A program made the translations under genes and the position numbers. DNA of 64,000 nucleotides from NCBI RefSeq assembly GCF_001436225.1, contig NZ_AYYO01000030.1:1-64000 (forward strand), given 5' to 3'. This stretch comes from Lacticaseibacillus sharpeae JCM 1186 = DSM 20505 (lineage in GTDB: Bacteria; Bacillota; Bacilli; Lactobacillales; Lactobacillaceae). The notes beneath the pieces were generated by a model. That model had not been told where the DNA came from, made no database searches, and saw only the letters and a list, made by a program, of their open reading frames with translations. Within the stretch, counting starts at the first letter, position 1. Each line of letters opens with the position of its first letter. Shown in pieces: positions 52,731 to 61,543 of the stretch.

Positions 52731-54500
52731 ATGGATAACGACATATACCACCTCGGTGCCTGGTTTCGCCAGGTGCGCAAAGACCGTGGCTACACTTTGA
52801 CACAGGTGGCCGGTAAGAACTTTTCACCGGCAGCCCTGTCGCGGTTTGAACGTGGTGAGACAGACATTCGTGGGGATCACCTCACTGCCATCATGTTGAA
52901 TCTGGGCATCGTCGGTGCAGATCTTGCCAACTATCAACGTATGAATCCGTACACGTTTCCCCGTGACGCCATTGACGCTATGTTTGCCATGGATGCAGAT
53001 ACGCTCCAGCAGATGCGCGCTGACTATGCTGTGGCACACGCCAAGGAAGAGCACAATCCGCTGTTACCAATCGTTGATGAGGTGCTGGCAATGTGCGCGC
53101 TGGCTCCTGATGCGGATTTTCGCATGCCCGCAGCGACCGAGCAGCGCCTCATTGAGCTGTTAGCTTACCCCAACACCTGGGGCACCTTCGAGTATGCCGT
53201 CATTACCGGTTGCCTGCGCTTTGGCAGCGTTGACTTCATTCGCGCTGTGTGGCAGTACGCACAGGCAATTGTAGGGCCAAATGTGCTGTACAAAGCGATT
53301 GCAACTGCATGGGTGCTCATCTACGCCAACGTGCGTGATGTTCCTGATGTCGCAGCAGCAAGTGCGGTGGTTGCGCAGGACTTGATGCAGGATGATGAAA
53401 AGACGTATTACACAGCTGAGAATTATCCACTGCTCAAATTTGGTCTGCTAGTTTACGAATGGAATAAAAAGCAGACTCGTGCACGCGAAGCCAAGGTGAA
53501 GGCGGCCATTGATGGCATACGTTTGCTTGGTAGCATACGGTTAAGTGCATATCTTGCAACAGTCTGGCGGCTATTCACAAACGGCACCACGGGTTGGCGC
53601 CAGCAGTTACACGTACCAGATCCGAATCTTATCAGTGTTAACGATATGTCCGAGGGTAAAAAAATCGCACTTTTTCGGCGTATTCGGGGATTCAGCTTGA
53701 ATCAAGCGGCGGTGGCCTGGTCTAAGTCTTCACAGTTGCGGGTTGAAAATGAAAATGTTACTCCCGGGATAACCAACTTAATGCGGAGTTCGGCATTACT
53801 GCTGATGGACTACTCAAATATTTCCATAATTAATAGCGATATTAATCTCCTCTATGATTACATGGATGAAATTCACGATTTTGCGCTTAGATTTGCGCTT
53901 ATAAACGAGAGAGTAAATCGGGTTAGAACGATACTGGAGCGCTTGGCGGATAAGATAACGTCTCCTTTCATCGATGATTTGCGCGATGAATTTGAGTACG
54001 CTGTTAGCCTGCTAGCGGGAAACGCAGTCAACACAGCACTTGAGAATCGCTATTACAAGCGCATTTGTAAGATTAACGCGATACACACGATAGATGTTAA
54101 CGTTGCTGTAATACTATATGAACCCAATCATGGCAGTGGACGGTTTCCGCTCATCTTGGATGCATTACAACGGATTGATGCAGCTGGCTATACGAAGATG
54201 TATATGATTAACCAGCTTGTTATTCCCTTGGCAGATAGTGTAGTGCACACACACGATTTGACGAATGGACAGCGTTTGGTCGATTTTCTGGCCAAATTAA
54301 CCGATCTCCCATCACCAACCATGGGTAATCGGACGCTTATGCTGGCAAAACTCATGGCAGATGCACTGCTTGACCCGACAAGGTTGACGACGCAGCAGTA
54401 CGCGGAGTATCTGCGGGCGGATGCTAAATACACGATGCCGTTGCAGCGAGTCAACATGCCCGGAGTTTTCAGTCTTATTCCCGGCGCGTTACCCGAATAG
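52731..54500 (+). CDS. Double-length Rgg/MutR-like regulator (tandem fusion)
   Basis: 589 residues, about twice an ordinary Rgg protein. Unit 1 (1-~300) has an XRE-type HTH typical of Rgg: GAWFRQVRKDRGYTLTQVA, FSPAALSRFERGETDI, then a helical repeat domain. Unit 2 (~306-589) begins again with MSEGKKIALFRRIRGFSLNQAAVAW and SQLRVENENVTPGI, a degenerate second HTH, and another helical domain. The 3' part is richer in A+T than the 5' part. Rgg proteins normally dimerise and sense peptides; here one chain may supply both halves. No short peptide pheromone gene was found beside it. It lies directly after the surface-protein gene. Confidence 0.75.
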   Translation: MDNDIYHLGAWFRQVRKDRGYTLTQVAGKNFSPAALSRFERGETDIRGDHLTAIMLNLGIVGADLANYQRMNPYTFPRDAIDAMFAMDADTLQQMRADYAVAHAKEEHNPLLPIVDEVLAMCALAPDADFRMPAATEQRLIELLAYPNTWGTFEYAVITGCLRFGSVDFIRAVWQYAQAIVGPNVLYKAIATAWVLIYANVRDVPDVAAASAVVAQDLMQDDEKTYYTAENYPLLKFGLLVYEWNKKQTRAREAKVKAAIDGIRLLGSIRLSAYLATVWRLFTNGTTGWRQQLHVPDPNLISVNDMSEGKKIALFRRIRGFSLNQAAVAWSKSSQLRVENENVTPGITNLMRSSALLLMDYSNISIINSDINLLYDYMDEIHDFALRFALINERVNRVRTILERLADKITSPFIDDLRDEFEYAVSLLAGNAVNTALENRYYKRICKINAIHTIDVNVAVILYEPNHGSGRFPLILDALQRIDAAGYTKMYMINQLVIPLADSVVHTHDLTNGQRLVDFLAKLTDLPSPTMGNRTLMLAKLMADALLDPTRLTTQQYAEYLRADAKYTMPLQRVNMPGVFSLIPGALPE

Positions 54501-54583
54501 TTAGGGTAACGCAGGCCTTCAACCGCCCGCCAGCCACAAATTTGCATTTCGGCCACCATTCTGTTATAAATAATAGTGTTGTT

Positions 54584-54667
54584 GCCGCAATGGCGGAATT
54601 GGCAGACGCGCAGTGTTCAGGTCGCTGTATGGGAAACCATGTGCAGGTTCGACTCCTGTTTGCGGCA
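54584..54667 (+). tRNA. tRNA-Leu (anticodon CAG)
   Basis: The acceptor stem GCCGCAA (54584-54590) pairs with TTGCGGC (54660-54666). Anticodon stem CAGTG/CGCTG holds the loop TTCAGGT (anticodon CAG), a long variable arm (TATGGGAAACCAT) marks a class II tRNA, and the T-loop is GGTTCGACTCC. CCA is not encoded. Confidence 0.95.
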
Positions 54668-54675
54668 CTAAATTC

Positions 54676-54713
54676 GGGGGAAACGTTGAGTATCAACGTT
54701 TCCCCCTTTTTTT
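54676..54713 (+). terminator. Terminator of tRNA-Leu
   Basis: GGGGGAAACGTTGA and TCAACGTTTCCCCC form a 14-bp stem around a 3-nt loop, followed by TTTTTTT. Confidence 0.9.
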
Positions 54714-54852
54714 CTGCCGCAGCATGTTGCATGTACACAATTGAAAGACTGAGGTTTAGCTTTAAACCTAGTACATGTGTTAGAACCCTGAAAATGCGCT
54801 CCATGCGTTTTGGGACAACAATAATCAATTTAATAATCGGAGGATTTAACTC

Positions 54853-56871
54853 ATGGATTGGCCAACACTAATTGCAACATTGAAGGCAATCATGCAGCGC
54901 GACGGGATTAGTCCCCAGGACGTTGCGGAGGACTTGAAGGTTTCCTCATCTAGTGTGCGCAACTACTTGGCATTGCGTTCCCGTGCAGCAATTTTAACGC
55001 GTGAACGGATTGAGAAGTACGTTGCAGAGCACCAAGAACCCGCAAAGGCGGCGAAGAAACCAGCACGGAAGCCGCGCGCGAAGAAGCAGACTGAAGCAAA
55101 GCAGCCAGCTAAGAGCGACAAGCAGGATCAGCAGGCTGAAAAGCAGGCACCGAAGTCCCGCAAGCGCGGCAGGCAAGAACCAGCTAAGCAGGCAGAAGCA
55201 GAAAAGACTGCGCAGGCTGGTAACAACAAGAACGCGACAAAGCAGACCGAAAAGCAGGCGCCAGCTAAGCCAAATGCTAAGCAGCAAGCGGAAAACGCAC
55301 AGGCAAAGCAGTCCAAGCAAACCGCTAAGTCAGCCAAGACTGAGGTCAAGGGTGCAAACAAGCAAGCTGAAAACCGCAAGCAGACCGCTAAGAAGCAGCC
55401 GGCAAAGCAGCCACAACAGCAGGCTAAAACTGACACTCCCAAGCAGAATGCACCGCAAGCTAAGCAGCAGACTGTAAGCAAGGCCCAGGATAACGCACCT
55501 AAGCACCAGGACAACAAGCAGGCGCAGAACCAGCAGCAGGGTCAGCGTCAGGAAGACCGTGCAGCTAAGGTTGAGGCAAAGAAGAACGTTGAACAGGCGG
55601 CAGTTAAGGCTGAGGCAAAGAAGAACGTTGAACAGGCGGCAGCGAAGGCTGAAGCAAACAACAACGCCCAGACAGCTGCGGCGCCAAAGCAGGCTCAGCA
55701 GCAGTCCCAGCCAAACAACACCATCACCCCAAGCGGTGCGCGGACGCCCGTCAAGCGCGAGCCAAACCCTCTGCGGATCTACGTGGACGAATCCTTTGGC
55801 CGCATGCCCGAGAAGCCATTCACGGTCGGCATGGTGCTCGCATCAACGGAACTTGGTGTAATGCCATTCAAGGAATTCACTGAGACCCTGTACCCATTCG
55901 GTTGGGCACCGGGGGATGAAGTCAAGGCGGCCGGCAAGGACCTCGCGAACGTTAAGCGCATCCTGGCAGGTTCCCAGAACGATGACATCCGCATGTTCAC
56001 GTTCCGCACCACAACTGTGCCGTCAATGATTACAGTTACGGATGACGATTCCACGACCGTCACCATCTTCCCGTACGTTTCAGCTTTGATTCGGGCGATT
56101 GAAATGATGCAGCGCAACGGTCTAGAAACCACGCAGTTCCAGATTGTCATCGACCGCACGAACAAGCTGCCAGCAGAAGCACAGCGCGTGATGGAAAAGC
56201 TGCTGGGCGTTTACTTCCGTCTCTCCGGCAAGAAGCCATGCTCCTTCCACATCACGGATGGCGACTCGCGCGCACAGAAGGGCCTGCAGCTTGCAGACTT
56301 CGTGGCGCACTACGCCTACGTGGAAGACGCCGACAAGATTGGCACCTTTGCGCCCGTTGCGGGAATTCTCGACGACCCACTGGGCAACGCACGCCGGTTC
56401 GCATTCTACTCCGGTCTGCGTCTGTTGCGGCTCAAGGATGAAGCGCAGACCTTCACTGGCGACTTCAAGCCTGCCAGTGAGGACAGCTACACTGAGCCTG
56501 CTGCCGAAACCACAACGCCAGACAAGCCGATGTCCCGTGCATTCAACTACACGGTTGACCTGCGCGAAACCATCATCGAGGCCCAGTCTATGGGTCTTGG
56601 TGGTAAGCAGCTCGAGGCTGTTCGTAGCCGGCTCAAGGGTCTGTCCACGACGGTTACGAACTGGCTCCAAGACAGCCAGTCCGAACTGCTCGATGGTCTG
56701 GCAAACCGGACTATCAGTGACTTCCGTCAGCGCGCCGTGATGATCACCCGTGTTGATAAGCCATTCCAGCCGGACTACGAGATCGGCGAGCAGCAGTTCC
56801 GCATCTTCGAAAGCCAGCTCGACAAGGTGAAGGAACTCATTCAGTCCTACCAGTCAACTGCAGAAGCTTAA
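54853..56871 (+). CDS. HTH - low-complexity linker - DUF3800 protein
   Basis: 672 residues. The N-terminal ~60 residues form an HTH-like fold (ISPQDVAEDLKVSSSSVRNYLAL). Residues ~60-295 are Lys/Ala/Gln-rich and probably disordered, with a 39-bp (13-residue) tandem duplication KAEAKKNVEQAAA (55572-55649). A DUF3800 domain (~305-480) shows LRIYVDESFG (the family's YVDES), RTNKLP, FHITDGDSRAQKGLQLADFVAHYAY (QLAD) and is thought to be RNase H-like. A C-terminal ~160 residues follow, unassigned. ATG 54853 has CGGAGG. The basic linker could bind nucleic acid. Confidence 0.8.
   Translation: MDWPTLIATLKAIMQRDGISPQDVAEDLKVSSSSVRNYLALRSRAAILTRERIEKYVAEHQEPAKAAKKPARKPRAKKQTEAKQPAKSDKQDQQAEKQAPKSRKRGRQEPAKQAEAEKTAQAGNNKNATKQTEKQAPAKPNAKQQAENAQAKQSKQTAKSAKTEVKGANKQAENRKQTAKKQPAKQPQQQAKTDTPKQNAPQAKQQTVSKAQDNAPKHQDNKQAQNQQQGQRQEDRAAKVEAKKNVEQAAVKAEAKKNVEQAAAKAEANNNAQTAAAPKQAQQQSQPNNTITPSGARTPVKREPNPLRIYVDESFGRMPEKPFTVGMVLASTELGVMPFKEFTETLYPFGWAPGDEVKAAGKDLANVKRILAGSQNDDIRMFTFRTTTVPSMITVTDDDSTTVTIFPYVSALIRAIEMMQRNGLETTQFQIVIDRTNKLPAEAQRVMEKLLGVYFRLSGKKPCSFHITDGDSRAQKGLQLADFVAHYAYVEDADKIGTFAPVAGILDDPLGNARRFAFYSGLRLLRLKDEAQTFTGDFKPASEDSYTEPAAETTTPDKPMSRAFNYTVDLRETIIEAQSMGLGGKQLEAVRSRLKGLSTTVTNWLQDSQSELLDGLANRTISDFRQRAVMITRVDKPFQPDYEIGEQQFRIFESQLDKVKELIQSYQSTAEA
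55572..55649 (+). repeat. 39-bp tandem duplication inside the DUF3800 gene
   Basis: Two near-identical 39-bp units start at TGAGGCAAAGAAGAACG (55572 and 55611), encoding two 13-residue repeats. In-frame, so copy-number change would lengthen the linker without a frameshift. Confidence 0.8.
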
Positions 56872-56882
56872 ATAGCAATTAA

Positions 56883-56920
56883 CGGTCCGCGCAAGTAGAA
56901 GTTGCGCGGACCGTTTTGGT
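56883..56920 (+). terminator. Terminator of the DUF3800 gene
   Basis: CGGTCCGCGCAA (56883-56894) and TTGCGCGGACCG (56902-56913) form a perfect 12-bp stem, then TTTTGG. Confidence 0.88.
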
Positions 56921-57010
56921 TTTAACCCACCGTCATTTAGGCACTATTATAGAAGAAATCAGCAAATTTGTAAGAATCTCTGCACGCAGCAAACAAATGC
57001 GTGCAAAAAC

Positions 57011-57038
57011 TTGACTTATTTTTGGTAAGCTGTATACT
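57011..57038 (+). promoter_or_regulatory. Strong promoter of the small ORF
   Basis: TTGACT (57011-57016), 16-bp spacer, TATACT (57033-57038). Confidence 0.75.
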
Positions 57039-57095
57039 AACTAATATTCGCTACCATTAAGACCATCACGAACCAAGAAGATGGAGGTATATACT

Positions 57096-57218
57096 ATGAC
57101 ATACACACTGCAACTAGATCTTAAGTCGCAAATGTTTATGGCTATCGATGCGAAGGATCACAGCCACGTGGGCAAAGGCACCACAGTGGAACAAGCCGTC
57201 GCAGCATTAACCAAGTAA
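57096..57218 (+). CDS. Small 40-residue protein, unknown
   Basis: The sequence starts MTYTLQLDLKSQMFMAIDAKD, contains HSHVGKGTTVEQAVAALTK and is soluble. ATG 57096 follows TGGAGG. It has its own strong promoter and terminator, so it is a real transcription unit. The beta-strand then helix pattern recalls the start of HicB-like antitoxins, but no HicA is adjacent and the similarity is weak. Confidence 0.6.
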   Translation: MTYTLQLDLKSQMFMAIDAKDHSHVGKGTTVEQAVAALTK

Positions 57219-57245
57219 CTTGTTCATTGAATAGTAGATAATGGG

Positions 57246-57278
57246 GAGTCGTCCAGTCGGGCGGCTCTTTTTTTTGTG
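57246..57278 (+). terminator. Terminator of the small ORF
   Basis: GAGTCGTCC and GGGCGGCTC pair (two wobbles) around AGTC, followed by TTTTTTTT. Confidence 0.8.
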
Positions 57279-57425
57279 TGACGAACGCGAAAATGTGGGT
57301 CAACTAAGAAAGAACGAAGCAACAGCCAAAGACAAATCGGCAATTTTGTGCAAAATCTAAGCACAAAATGAGATGTTCACCCCATAATTCGGGCCCATGC
57401 TTATTTTTCACCGTAATTTTGCTCA

Positions 57426-57780
57426 GATTTGCGACGAAAATTAAAAATTGGGCGTGACACTCATTTTTTTGAAATTTTTTTGTGTTCGGATTCTAGGTGC
57501 CCGGGAAAATGCGAATTTGTGATAGAAATATGAGAGCAAACGCACGGCAAAAACTCCTGATTAGAGGTGGTAAGGCGAACTTCATACAGCGCGGATGCCG
57601 TTAAATCGGCGTTTGTCGGCCGACACCGTAACATGAGAGATATATTGCACTGACCGTACTTGTATTCTACTACGCAAGCACTGAGTCATAGTTGGTTATC
57701 GAAAACGGATTCAAAGCCGCCAGTTCAGGAACGATTAATGCCCCAAAAGTGAATTTTTTTTGGATTTGCGACGAAAATTA
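57426..57780. repeat. 18-bp direct repeat in the oppA upstream region
   Basis: GATTTGCGACGAAAATTA occurs at 57426-57443 and 57763-57780. Each copy is followed within ~10-15 bp by a GTGACAC or GTTGACAC motif, the second being the oppA -35. A 12-bp palindrome TGTCGGCCGACA lies at 57614-57625. No gene is visible in 57279-57891. Confidence 0.6.
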
Positions 57781-57792
57781 GACTATTTTCCG

Positions 57793-57821
57793 TTGACACG
57801 GCTTTTTAATCTTCGTATAAT
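57793..57821 (+). promoter_or_regulatory. Consensus promoter of the opp operon
   Basis: TTGACA (57793-57798), 17-bp spacer, TATAAT (57816-57821). All hexamer positions match the consensus. Confidence 0.9.
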
Positions 57822-57891
57822 CTAGATAACTTCTTAAGCCGGTCAGCGGTAGCGAGAAGATAAACAATTCATAGGTTGGAGGCTTATGTTT

Positions 57892-59868
57892 ATGAAGATG
57901 AAGAAGAAAGGCTTAGTTGTAGCAGCACTTGCTACTGCAACGCTGCTCGCAGCTTGTGGTAACAGCAAGTCCAGCGATACAGCCAAGAAGCAGACTCTTG
58001 TGGATACATATAAAACTGTATTCTCAACAGACCCAGATAACTTTGACTACACGGTTTCTTCCCGTGCAACCAACAGTGACATCTACTCTAACTTCGAAGA
58101 CGGACTCCTCGAATGGGATCAGTACGGTCAGCTCAAGAATGACCTTGCTAAGTCTTGGAAGGTAAGTAAAGATGGCAAGACCTACACTTACAAACTCCGT
58201 AAGGGTGTTAAGTGGGTCGACTCTGATGGTAACAGTCACGGTGACGTTAAGGCTCAGGACTTCGTTACTGGTCTGAAGCACGCGGTTGCTGCAAAGTCAG
58301 AAACACTGTACGTTGTTCAGGGTTCCATCAAGGGCTTGAACGATTACGTTACCGGTAAGACCAAGGACTTCAACACTGTTGGTATTAAGGCCCTTGACGA
58401 CTACACCATTCAGTACACACTGAATGCTCCAGAAAGTTTCTGGAACTCCAAGCTTACATACGGGGTTATGTTCCCAGTGCAGGCCAAGTTCCTTGCATCT
58501 AAGGGCTCCAAGTTCGGTCAGGCAAAGCCAGATGGCATCCTGTACAACGGTCCTTTCACTCTGTCCAACTTCACATCCAAGTCAACAATTCAGATGAAGA
58601 AGAACCAGAGTTACTGGGACAAGAAGAATGTTCACTTGAACAATATCAAGATGACGTTCGACGATGGCTCTGACTCAGACGCATACTACAAGAAGTTCAA
58701 GAAGGGTGAACTCAGTGCTGCTACTGTGTTCCCAACATCCCCACTTTGGGCAACCGTTCAGAAGGAAAATGGTAAGAACATTATCTGGACCGATCAAGAC
58801 CAGTCCACGTACAACTTTACCTTTAACTTCAACCGTCGTTCATTCAAGGATACTTCTAAGACGACTTCCAAGCAGAAGTCTGACACGCACAAGGCAATCA
58901 TGAACAAGGACTTCCGTCTCGCAATTCAGGCTGCCTTCGACCGTACTTCCTACATCGCTCAGCAGACTGGTAAGGATGCTGCAACGAAGCGCATGCGTAA
59001 CGAATTGACCCCACCTAAGTTCGTATCTATCAACGGTAAGGACTACGGTGACTTCGTTCAGAAGGACCTGTCCAAGGACAACCCAACAGCATTCAAGAAC
59101 GTTGATCTTTCCGACCAGCAGGATGCATTCTACAACAAGTCCAAGGCACAGAAGCTCTTCAAGAAGGCTAAGAAGGAACTGAAGAAGGAAGGGGTTTCCT
59201 TCCCAATCAAGCTCGACCTGCCTCAGGACGAAAAGCAGTCTATGCTTCTCAACCAGGCTAAGTCCTTCAAGAGCTCTATCGAAACCGTCCTCGGCAAGAA
59301 GAACGTTCAGATTGACATTCAGAACCTCCCAGAAGATGCATACCTGGCTGCTACCTACGCTGCAACTACTGGTGCTGCTTCTGACTTCGATATCTCTAAC
59401 GCTTCTGGTTGGAGTCCTGACTACGTTGACCCATCAACGTACCTGGAAATCTACAACCCAGAAACCGGTTCTATGCTCCGGACTCTTGGTATGGAAGCAA
59501 CACAGAACGTCGCTGGCAAGGACCCATCCGCTTCCATCAAGAAGCAGGCTGGCTTTGACGAATACGCTAAGCTCCTGGCTAAGGCTGAAGCTATCAAGAC
59601 TGACACGAACGCTCGTTACAAGGCATTCGCTAAGGCTGAAGCTTACATGATGGCTCAGGGCTGGCAGTTCCCTGTATACTCACAGGGTGGTTCCGCTACC
59701 GTTACAAAGGTTGTTCCTAAGACCGCTGCATACGGCAAGTCTGGCCTTGTGCACGCATACAAGTACCTCAAGGTTCAGAAGGACACCACAACGGCTGCTG
59801 AATACAAGACTGCTAAGGCAGCTTGGACCAAGAAGGTTAACAAGCTCAACGCTGAAGCTGACAAGTAA
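57892..59868 (+). CDS. oppA: Oligopeptide ABC transporter substrate-binding lipoprotein
   Basis: About 658 residues. The signal peptide ends in the lipobox LAAC (Cys about residue 22), so the protein is lipid-anchored outside. Family features of SBP_bac_5 follow: NSDIYSNFEDGLLEWD near the start and LAIQAAFDRTSYI in the middle. It captures peptides for OppBC. ATG 57892 gives a 9-nt gap from GGAGG; ATG 57886 is too close. Codon use is strongly biased, fitting high expression from the consensus promoter. It is longer than enterobacterial OppA (about 540) but usual for lactobacilli. Confidence 0.93.
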   Translation: MKMKKKGLVVAALATATLLAACGNSKSSDTAKKQTLVDTYKTVFSTDPDNFDYTVSSRATNSDIYSNFEDGLLEWDQYGQLKNDLAKSWKVSKDGKTYTYKLRKGVKWVDSDGNSHGDVKAQDFVTGLKHAVAAKSETLYVVQGSIKGLNDYVTGKTKDFNTVGIKALDDYTIQYTLNAPESFWNSKLTYGVMFPVQAKFLASKGSKFGQAKPDGILYNGPFTLSNFTSKSTIQMKKNQSYWDKKNVHLNNIKMTFDDGSDSDAYYKKFKKGELSAATVFPTSPLWATVQKENGKNIIWTDQDQSTYNFTFNFNRRSFKDTSKTTSKQKSDTHKAIMNKDFRLAIQAAFDRTSYIAQQTGKDAATKRMRNELTPPKFVSINGKDYGDFVQKDLSKDNPTAFKNVDLSDQQDAFYNKSKAQKLFKKAKKELKKEGVSFPIKLDLPQDEKQSMLLNQAKSFKSSIETVLGKKNVQIDIQNLPEDAYLAATYAATTGAASDFDISNASGWSPDYVDPSTYLEIYNPETGSMLRTLGMEATQNVAGKDPSASIKKQAGFDEYAKLLAKAEAIKTDTNARYKAFAKAEAYMMAQGWQFPVYSQGGSATVTKVVPKTAAYGKSGLVHAYKYLKVQKDTTTAAEYKTAKAAWTKKVNKLNAEADK

Positions 59869-59913
59869 GTCGGTACGAATATAAACCGGACATTCTAAGC
59901 TTAGAGTGGTGTG

Positions 59914-59947
59914 AAAAAGGACTAGCGCTACGTTGCTAGTCCTTTTT
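59914..59947 (+). terminator. Hairpin between oppA and oppB
   Basis: AAAAAGGACTAGC (59914-59926) and its exact inverse (59935-59947) end in TTTTT. It probably attenuates read-through, so the binding protein is made in excess of the permease. Confidence 0.85.
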
Positions 59948-60045
59948 CCATATCAAAAATAGTGGCGGAAAAAGCGTCACAAAGTTGAAACTTATTGTGT
60001 CACTATTTGTCACATCTGGGCAAGATAAAAGAAAGGGGCAACTAC

Positions 60046-61542
60046 ATGAAAAAATACGTATTCTTTCGTGTTCTGCGCTCAATTGTCAGTATTTTCCTCG
60101 TAACGACTGCTACCTTCATCATTATTTACTCACTTGTTCCACGTCGTGACGTCTTCAAGGAAGACCCCAACGTCAACAAGCTGCAGTCCTCACCCGATAA
60201 ACTGACTGAGTACGAGAACAACGCTTTTGAAAAGATGAACTACCTCGATTACCTCAATACCCGTGATCTTATGACTAAGGTTGAGAAGGCAAATCCAAAG
60301 GCAACTATTACTACAGCGCACACAGAAGCCAACAGAAAAGCTTTTGCTGCATGGACGAGTAAGCACGGTTATGAGTTGAAGAAGTTCAAGCAGAGCAAAG
60401 ACTACTATGCTGTGCGAGAGCTTCCACTCTGGGAACGCCTGAGCCGCTTTTACGGTGGTTTGATTAAGGTTGACAACCCATGGGCAATTCACGACAAGAA
60501 GAACCCAAACCTGAAGCGGTACCTGAAGATTGAACACGATGAAACTGTTGGTTGGGCCCTAGTTGGTTCAGGGACTAAGTACCGTTACCAGATTTACTTC
60601 AACGGTTCATTCCCATACATTCACCAGAACATCATTAAATTCAACCTTGGGACGTCATACCCAACGTACGCTAATTTGCCAGTTTCTTCTGTTATTGGTG
60701 GTGGTCAAGGTGAGGCTAAGTCAGTCACATTTACCGGTGAAGACGGCAAGACCGTTAACAACTCCGATGATGTGTACACGCGTCAGTACCAGACACCATC
60801 CAAGCAGGATTCTAGTAAAAAGGCTATTTACCAGGATGACTACACAGATACCGATCAGTCATATCAAGATCCTTCTATGATTGGGACCTCTGTGCGTGCC
60901 GGTCTGGTAGGGATTTTGATTCAGTACCTGTTGGCAATTCCGTTTGGGATTTTCATGGCGCGGTACAAAAACCGTCTCTTTGACCGTATTGGTACTGGTG
61001 TTATCACGCTGTTCATCGCCGTCCCATCACTGGCGTTCATCTACGTGTTCCGGTTCATCGGTCAAGCAGTCTTCCAGCTGCCAGATTCATTCCCAACCAA
61101 TGGTGCTTCGGCCATTTCCTCATGGGTAATGCCTAGTGTCATTTTGGGTCTGCTGATGGTTTCCGGTCTTGCCCTCTGGTTCCGTCGTTTCATGATTGAC
61201 CAGCAGAGCTCCGACTACGTTAAGTTTGCTAAGGCCAAGGGTCTCAACGAAAACGAAATTTACACGAAGCACATCTTTAAGAATGCTTCCATTCCTATCG
61301 TTAACGGGATTCCAGGTTCTATCATTGCCACGATTGGTGGGGCAACGATGACTGAAGAAATCTTCGCGATGCCTGGGATGGGGAAGATGCTCCCAGACTC
61401 AATTACGGCTCACAACAACTCGGTTGTTATTGGTCTGGTATTCATCTTTACCACAATTGCTGTCCTTTCTGTATTACTTGGTGACTTGCTGATGGCCGCC
61501 GTTGATCCACGTATCAAACTTTCAGCGTCAGGAGATGACTAA
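60046..61542 (+). CDS. oppB: Oligopeptide ABC transporter permease
   Basis: About 498 residues from ATG 60046 (AAAGGGG ribosome binding site). After TM1 (RSIVSIFLVTTATFIIIYSLVP) there is a large extracytoplasmic insertion of about 250 residues, then the five C-terminal helices and the EAA-type loop YVKFAKAKGLNENEIYTKHIFKNA. This long loop is usual for the Opp permeases of lactobacilli as I recall. Forms the channel with OppC. Confidence 0.9.
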   Translation: MKKYVFFRVLRSIVSIFLVTTATFIIIYSLVPRRDVFKEDPNVNKLQSSPDKLTEYENNAFEKMNYLDYLNTRDLMTKVEKANPKATITTAHTEANRKAFAAWTSKHGYELKKFKQSKDYYAVRELPLWERLSRFYGGLIKVDNPWAIHDKKNPNLKRYLKIEHDETVGWALVGSGTKYRYQIYFNGSFPYIHQNIIKFNLGTSYPTYANLPVSSVIGGGQGEAKSVTFTGEDGKTVNNSDDVYTRQYQTPSKQDSSKKAIYQDDYTDTDQSYQDPSMIGTSVRAGLVGILIQYLLAIPFGIFMARYKNRLFDRIGTGVITLFIAVPSLAFIYVFRFIGQAVFQLPDSFPTNGASAISSWVMPSVILGLLMVSGLALWFRRFMIDQQSSDYVKFAKAKGLNENEIYTKHIFKNASIPIVNGIPGSIIATIGGATMTEEIFAMPGMGKMLPDSITAHNNSVVIGLVFIFTTIAVLSVLLGDLLMAAVDPRIKLSASGDD

Positions 61543-61543
61543 C

